Positions 60,701-64,000 of a DNA stretch of 64,000 bases are shown here, one piece after another. The stretch is from Streptomyces roseolus (GTDB lineage Bacteria; Actinomycetota; Actinomycetes; Streptomycetales; Streptomycetaceae). The position numbers and the translations under genes were made by a program. The first letter of the stretch is position 1. Each line of letters opens with the position of its first letter. The stretch is from contig NZ_BMTV01000036.1 of NCBI RefSeq assembly GCF_014649855.1, positions 1 through 64,000 of the forward strand, in the 5' to 3' direction. The notes under the pieces were generated by a model. It was not told the DNA's origin, ran no database searches, and saw nothing but the letters and a program-made list of their open reading frames with translations.

Positions 60701-62663
60701 CGTTGTCGTCGAGCGTGATCAGCCGGTCCGGCGCCGTGTGCCAGTACCCCCGCGCCGGATCGCCGCCGTAACCGCTCCAGAAGACGAACAGGGCGCCGTC
60801 CACGTAGTGGAAGCCGCGGTTGCGGACGTGGGTCCCCGCGGAGGACGGGATCCGCAGGTCATGGGTGAGGAGAGTGGAGTCGGCGTCGATGACCCGGACC
60901 TGCGAGGCGTTCGACACGATCAGGTGGGGCCAGGCCTCGACCACGGTCAGCTGCTCCGGATCCGACGCCAGCTCCGCGACCGTGCGCTCCCACTCCGGCC
61001 AGTGGAACTCCTCCCACACGCCGCCGCGCAGGCTGCGCGCCAGCGTCTCGCCGAGATCGGCGCCCGCCGCGGCGGCCACCTCGTCCGGCGCGAGCGCCAG
61101 GGCCTCCGAGGGCAGCCACGACAGGGTGGACAGGGCGTTCGGCAGGGCGGGCAGTCCGGCCGCCACCGACTTCCGGGCGACCTCGGCGGTCCAGCGGGCG
61201 AGCAGCACGCGCCCACCGGCCGACGCGGCGAGGCGGCGCATCACGTCCGCGTCGTGCCCGCCGCCGCGGAAACCGTCCGCACCCCGGTCGAAGGCCCGGT
61301 GGAAACGTGGATCGGCGGCGAGCGCGGCCAGGTCCCGGGGCCGCTCCGACTGGTGCCAGTCCATCAGGTCCAGCGCCGCGTTCTGCCGGCGGCCTTCCTG
61401 GTCCGGCGCGGTCACCGGCACGTCGAGGGCCAGCAGCAGATCCAGCAGATTGACGTCCTCCACCCCGATCCGCAGCGCACGCCGCCCCTCGGGACGGGCC
61501 GCCAGATCGGCGCGCAGCCGGTCCGCCGCCCGCTCCACCAGATCGAGCAGCGCCGTCGGCGTGAGCCGCCGTCCCCAGCCGCGGTGCCGGGCGGCGTGGT
61601 AACGCTCCAGCCATCCGGCCGTGCCGTCGGCACACCGCTCCTCCTCGGGCAGCCCGCCGTCGACGAGCCCCGCGTCGGCGCCGGACTCCGCGAGGATGTC
61701 CAGCCACAGCTCGCTCAGCTCCCCGTCGTCCGACGACGGCGTCAGCGTGAGCAGCGTGCCCCGGACCGCCGGCACGCGCCGCGCCAGCGCCACCAGCGTG
61801 GCGCGGTGCGCCTTCCACCAGCCGGCCGCCGCCCGCAGGGTCGCCGGCAGCGGCAGCAGTTCGGCGACGAAGTCCTGCTCCGCCTCACCGCCGGACAGGC
61901 CCGCGGCCCGGGCGAGCCGTCGCAGCTCCGTGGTGGCCTGCGCGGACGGCGCGAGCCCTCCCGCCGTACGGCGCACGCACAGCCGGTGGAAACGCTCGTA
62001 CGCCTCCTCCGGCGCGAGCCGCGCCGACAGCTCCTTGCCGTACCCCGACAGCACCTTCACCGGCAGCGCGCTGGCGAGGGCGAACTCCAGGAACACCGCG
62101 TCGAGCCGGTCCTCGTCGACCGGAAGCCCGTGCTGCGCCTCGCTGGTGCGGGCGCGGCCGAACAGCTGCCCCGCGTAGGTGGTGTTCTCCACCGCGAGGA
62201 AGACGCGCGCGGCCTGCTCGTAGAACACGGGCAGGAAGTGGGGCACGGAGGAGGCGAGCCGTCCGGCCAGTTCCAGGCAGGCGTCCAGCGCCGCCTTCGG
62301 CTTGGACTTCGCCTGCCGCGCCAGCCGGTCCAGCTCCGGCACGACGGCCAGCGCGTGGTGTCCGTCCTCCGGGTGGTGCACGAGCACCCACTCGGGGAAC
62401 CCGAGCTCCTGACGCCGGCCCAGACCCACCACGACCGGTTCGCCGGCGGGTTCGAGCCCGAGAAAGCCCGCGGCCAGGTCCTCGGCGGCGCCGAGTTCGG
62501 CGGCGGTCAGCCGCACCACGACCCGGTCCTCGCCGAGCACCGGGTGGCGGTAGGTCCGGGCCGTCAGCTCCACGGCGGACGGTCCGGCCCCCTCGGTGCC
62601 GGCCGGGAGCACGGCCCCGGCGTTCAGCAGCTCCCTGTCGTTCGTCGCGGTCGTGCCCGTCAC
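57756..62663 (-). CDS. Giant uncharacterised protein of the MoxR/DUF4132 operon, 1,635 aa
   Basis: A 1,635-residue protein that starts at GTG 62663, overlapping the DUF4132 stop as GTGA. The N-terminal third is helical (LDACLELAGRLASSVPHFLP, YERFHRLCVRRTAGGLAP). The centre (about 600-800) looks like a beta-propeller or WD-type region with repeated aromatic strands (LIVSNASQVRVIDADSTLLT, HYVDGALFVFWSGYGGDPAR, VISDGTSYWVFENRNGGDES). The C-terminal third is again helical and ends basic (FEELKVKRTRRRR). No nucleotide-binding site, signal peptide or membrane span is seen. Databases often label such proteins DNA-binding without proof. Its conserved place suggests a scaffold or client of the MoxR-VWA pair. 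Confidence 0.82.
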   Translation of the reverse strand: MTGTTATNDRELLNAGAVLPAGTEGAGPSAVELTARTYRHPVLGEDRVVVRLTAAELGAAEDLAAGFLGLEPAGEPVVVGLGRRQELGFPEWVLVHHPEDGHHALAVVPELDRLARQAKSKPKAALDACLELAGRLASSVPHFLPVFYEQAARVFLAVENTTYAGQLFGRARTSEAQHGLPVDEDRLDAVFLEFALASALPVKVLSGYGKELSARLAPEEAYERFHRLCVRRTAGGLAPSAQATTELRRLARAAGLSGGEAEQDFVAELLPLPATLRAAAGWWKAHRATLVALARRVPAVRGTLLTLTPSSDDGELSELWLDILAESGADAGLVDGGLPEEERCADGTAGWLERYHAARHRGWGRRLTPTALLDLVERAADRLRADLAARPEGRRALRIGVEDVNLLDLLLALDVPVTAPDQEGRRQNAALDLMDWHQSERPRDLAALAADPRFHRAFDRGADGFRGGGHDADVMRRLAASAGGRVLLARWTAEVARKSVAAGLPALPNALSTLSWLPSEALALAPDEVAAAAGADLGETLARSLRGGVWEEFHWPEWERTVAELASDPEQLTVVEAWPHLIVSNASQVRVIDADSTLLTHDLRIPSSAGTHVRNRGFHYVDGALFVFWSGYGGDPARGYWHTAPDRLITLDDNVNPWSLRSSEVSLALPGGGRTTGRGVLHAGDTRLPAEAPVISDGTSYWVFENRNGGDESGWVEYDPAEGAYGRRSQPGFLADALRGHGPDARLGAFSSWLRPAPTVEGSAVGEPVDGLLGWRVVRLPGNGWRAEDTAGREVVLPEGAALPVAALLFPGDDRPRALSREWRTLSLTDPDGVVTATAESGRTELFRTAASVLPPLPFLYALRPRDPQGSAALRAADAETAGTLLKAAVDAETVQDVAALVGGSFPGVTAPELVAGVVKAVLFAARQQRSLDAVAARLHPTAEPVVERVAGPSDRVLAQALNGVAGSGYYRWGAESDVTHRYLEQLAAACADTEAEAVPGRIHFGLPSLPWSGLPFTQLLDRPAAIAYRAVAPGAEEEHRGALLGLLSTADALGVLSAAGSADRWRRVLLHLGQAHLADAHGQSRNHAHRSVLPLGGGAVLGFTEHNDGVADGREFGALLYDPSGRFEVPGPYTVRGSLPVGDPARGAGWAAAFLKEAGARGAAPFLPAAAEEFGRLTGASRALSGLVLAGMPGIDSHENNFLPLELRTTLGLKVAEAGHARDELRGLPVEVRQEVVAALLPEDPALLWTEGPDVAAAAEVWNARVGRRVPVPDWLTTEAARAVRAGWPVARALPALLDPAGSPELGTDVAWRIQKDRPEPAAPAEAPFTNAVLTGAVGLMTWLAYRLPAGDPLRAALPGALTAVRQRLAAPELLIAVGHYTSLAEFRRVAGTPTETAPDHERYGAVLMATHDGQPLPALRPALLDSTGSDPYLVALRGEDQRPTPVEAALRRCHDPAFARLLADPGAPAAGTADGDGTWWPHDPTRSVPELVAEAAEAHGLGADAAALYLMLLALPDPTDRNTARWTGWKPARLKAARAELAATDLVVSAVRARAGRSLFLPGAWVDQSAPVLPVEQWKLSLLGLPAGGRPVLGPLLPAEPVAELYARAWRRVVDGDLPRFEELKVKRTRRRR

Positions 62664-63517
62664 GCCTTCCCACCCTCTTCGATCGTGCGGCCGGCGTAGA
62701 GCGCGGCGGCCATGCGCATCCCCTCGGACCAGGCGACCGGTCCGACCCCGTCGAGCCGCACCGCGCGGCCGTCCTCGTCGTGCCAGCTGAGCGCGCCGGT
62801 CTCCGACTCCCCGTCCCAGTACGGCTCGCCGATCCACACCGACGCCTCCGTCGTCCGCCCGGCGTCGCGGACCTTGCAGGTGGCGTACCCGCCGGACACC
62901 CGGTAACCGAGCCCGGTGGCCCGCGCGGCGAGCCCGAAACGGGAGGCGAACTTCCCGCCCGCGTACTCCCGCACCTCCGTCGCGTTCGCCGCGTGCGCCT
63001 CCGTGCGCGTCCAGGTGGCGCGGTGGATCTGCTCCACGCGCTGCGTGATGCCCAGCTCGGCCGCGAACTCCCGGACGTCCTCCAGGTCGGGCAGCAGCAC
63101 CGGGTGCGGCAGGGTCACCGTGCGCGGCGCCAGCCGCACCGTCTCGCCGTCGAGGTCGACGACCTTCAGCCCGCCGTCCTCCGACACGTCCCGCAGGAAA
63201 CCGACCTCGTCGGGATCGTCCCCCACCACGGCCATGTCCCGCAGCGCGGACCGCCAGGCCTCGTCCGGCCACACCCGGGCGATCAGCGCCGTCGGCACCG
63301 GCAGCGAGGACACCATCCACGCGTCCACCTGCGCCACGCACGCCTCCGCGTGCCGGTCCAGCCACTCGGAGAGCCGCCGCAGCCGGTCCACCCCCGGATC
63401 GTCCCGCAGCGCCTTGGGGACGGTCTTCAACTCCCGCCCCCCGGACCGGCGGGCGACCACCCGCCCGCCCTCGCCGAGGGTCACCTCGTACCCTCCACCC
63501 GCTTCCAGCCACGCCAT
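62660..63517 (-). CDS. DUF4132 domain protein (YehI/MolR-like)
   Basis: A 285-residue protein, first gene of the operon. It contains a DUF4132-type core: WPDEAWRSALRDMAVVGDDP, VGFLRDVSEDGGLKVVDLDG, LPHPVLLPDLEDVREFAAEL and GITQRVEQIHRATWTRTEAH. E. coli YehI (MolR) is much longer and also has a WGR domain; here only the DUF4132 part is present, with a short N-terminus (MAWLEAGGGYEVTLGEGGRV) that resembles a remnant of WGR. ATG 63517 follows GGAGGGG. DUF4132 has no known reaction. Translation of the 1,635-aa protein is coupled to it. Confidence 0.85.
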   Translation of the reverse strand: MAWLEAGGGYEVTLGEGGRVVARRSGGRELKTVPKALRDDPGVDRLRRLSEWLDRHAEACVAQVDAWMVSSLPVPTALIARVWPDEAWRSALRDMAVVGDDPDEVGFLRDVSEDGGLKVVDLDGETVRLAPRTVTLPHPVLLPDLEDVREFAAELGITQRVEQIHRATWTRTEAHAANATEVREYAGGKFASRFGLAARATGLGYRVSGGYATCKVRDAGRTTEASVWIGEPYWDGESETGALSWHDEDGRAVRLDGVGPVAWSEGMRMAAALYAGRTIEEGGKA

Positions 63518-63852
63518 CAGCCGCGCCCCTCCACCCGTACGTCACTCGTCCACGCAGCCGGAACCAGAGGCGGAAGCGCCCCTGAACTGCGGTGTGAGCA
63601 CGACACTATGCGGCCCCACTGACAACGCCTCCGCCCGCCCGGCCCGTGGAGCGCCGTGCGGGGCGGGCCCGCGGGGCGAGGAAGGGCGGGCGGAGACAGG
63701 AGCCGGACGGACGGGGGAAGCCGAAGGGACGGTCTCGCCGACCCGGACGTGTTGCGCCGCGCCGTGGCCCCCGCCCGTCCGCGCCGTGGCCTCCGCCCGT
63801 CCGCTGCCGCGCCGCGGCCCGGAGCGGTCGCTTGCCGTCCGACGGGGGCGCC
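63518..63852. other. Divergent intergenic region at the DUF4132 operon start
   Basis: This 335-base stretch separates the DUF4132 operon from a gene that runs out of the window. It must hold the operon promoter on the minus strand. TTGTCA (63,625-63,620) and TAGTGT (63,608-63,603) are seen there, but their 11-base spacing is too short for a normal promoter. No hairpin or repeat stands out, and no gene is called. Confidence 0.5.
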
Positions 63853-64000
63853 ATGTCTCAGGAAGAACGCGACGCGCGGCTGGGGCTCACGGGCTTGACC
63901 GGGCCGGAACGGGAGGCCCGCATAAGCCGGTTGAGGGAGGAGCTCGACCGGAAGACGGCCGCGGCGAGGGCCGCCCTGCGCGCCCGGCGGGCGGCCGGCG
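63853..64000 (+). CDS. Hypothetical protein, N-terminal part only
   Basis: Forty-nine codons from ATG 63853 run to the end of the window without a stop: MSQEERDARLGLTGLTGPER and a strongly charged helix (ISRLREELDRKTAAARAALR) that could form a coiled coil. Codon usage is gene-like and GACGGGGGCG lies before the start as a weak ribosome site. It is divergent from the DUF4132 operon. The family cannot be named from this fragment. Confidence 0.5.
   Translation, partial: MSQEERDARLGLTGLTGPEREARISRLREELDRKTAAARAALRARRAAG

Noticed and set aside
56265-62699. A 2,144-codon open frame on the plus strand, antisense to the MoxR and giant-protein genes
   Set aside because: It arises from the high GC content; its product is Arg/Gly/Gln-rich without folded-domain patterns, while the minus strand has clear domains and coupled starts.
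63603-63625. Promoter TTGTCA/TAGTGT for the DUF4132 operon
   Set aside because: The spacer is only 11 bases, too short for a normal sigma-70-type promoter.

Overview
The window is high-GC DNA with GTG and TTG starts, Shine-Dalgarno-type ribosome sites, long runs of genes whose stop and start codons overlap, and families typical of Streptomyces. It is most likely a chromosomal segment of a Streptomyces or a close relative. I see no rRNA or tRNA gene and no CRISPR array. The first 73 bases are the right end of an IS5-type insertion sequence.

Layout. (1) 138-14,222 is a mixed accessory stretch: a PL6 polysaccharide lyase, a very large HEAT-like repeat protein, a GNAT acetyltransferase, a DinB protein, a VanZ-like protein in line with a two-component system, a small coupled gene pair that looks like a toxin-antitoxin module, a RibD/DHFR-like reductase and several hypothetical proteins. 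(2) 14,549-23,101 is a sugar-uptake locus of the chitooligosaccharide/GlcNAc kind. A GntR/UTRA repressor is divergent from a lipoprotein, two permeases and a GH20 hexosaminidase, followed by a secreted CBM3-GH16-like protein and a PAP2 phosphatase. No ABC ATPase gene is present, as usual in Streptomyces where MsiK is shared. (3) 23,114-49,235 is a 20-gene, 26-kb minus-strand exopolysaccharide operon of the Wzx/Wzy type. It has an initiating sugar phosphotransferase, an AlgD-like nucleotide-sugar dehydrogenase, three glycosyltransferases, two Wzz-like proteins, a polymerase/ligase, a flippase and a heparinase II/III protein. It also has the trio of asparagine synthase, bi-domain oxidoreductase and heparinase, and a CDP-sugar branch (cytidylyltransferase, C-methyltransferase, epimerase, PIG-L deacetylase, DUF4910 peptidase, 3,5-epimerase, GSA-type aminotransferase, pyruvyltransferase). 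(4) 50,753-63,517 is a five-gene minus-strand operon: DUF4132 protein, a 1,635-residue unknown, MoxR-type AAA+ ATPase, DUF5682-VWA fusion and SWIM zinc-finger protein. It matches in content the little-studied Escherichia coli yehI(molR)-yehL-yehM-yehP-yehQ cluster.

How the genes work together. In the sugar-uptake locus the GntR protein probably represses its own gene and the transporter through CTGGTC repeats; two of these lie inside the spacer of its own promoter. In the exopolysaccharide operon almost every junction is a 1- to 11-base overlap or a gap of a few bases, so one long transcript with coupled translation is likely. Its only long upstream region (49,236-49,609) carries two different short direct repeats that may be regulator sites.

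The best candidate for an undescribed system is the region 4 operon. It combines an ATP-driven MoxR/VWA remodelling pair with three large proteins of unknown role, and its target is unknown.
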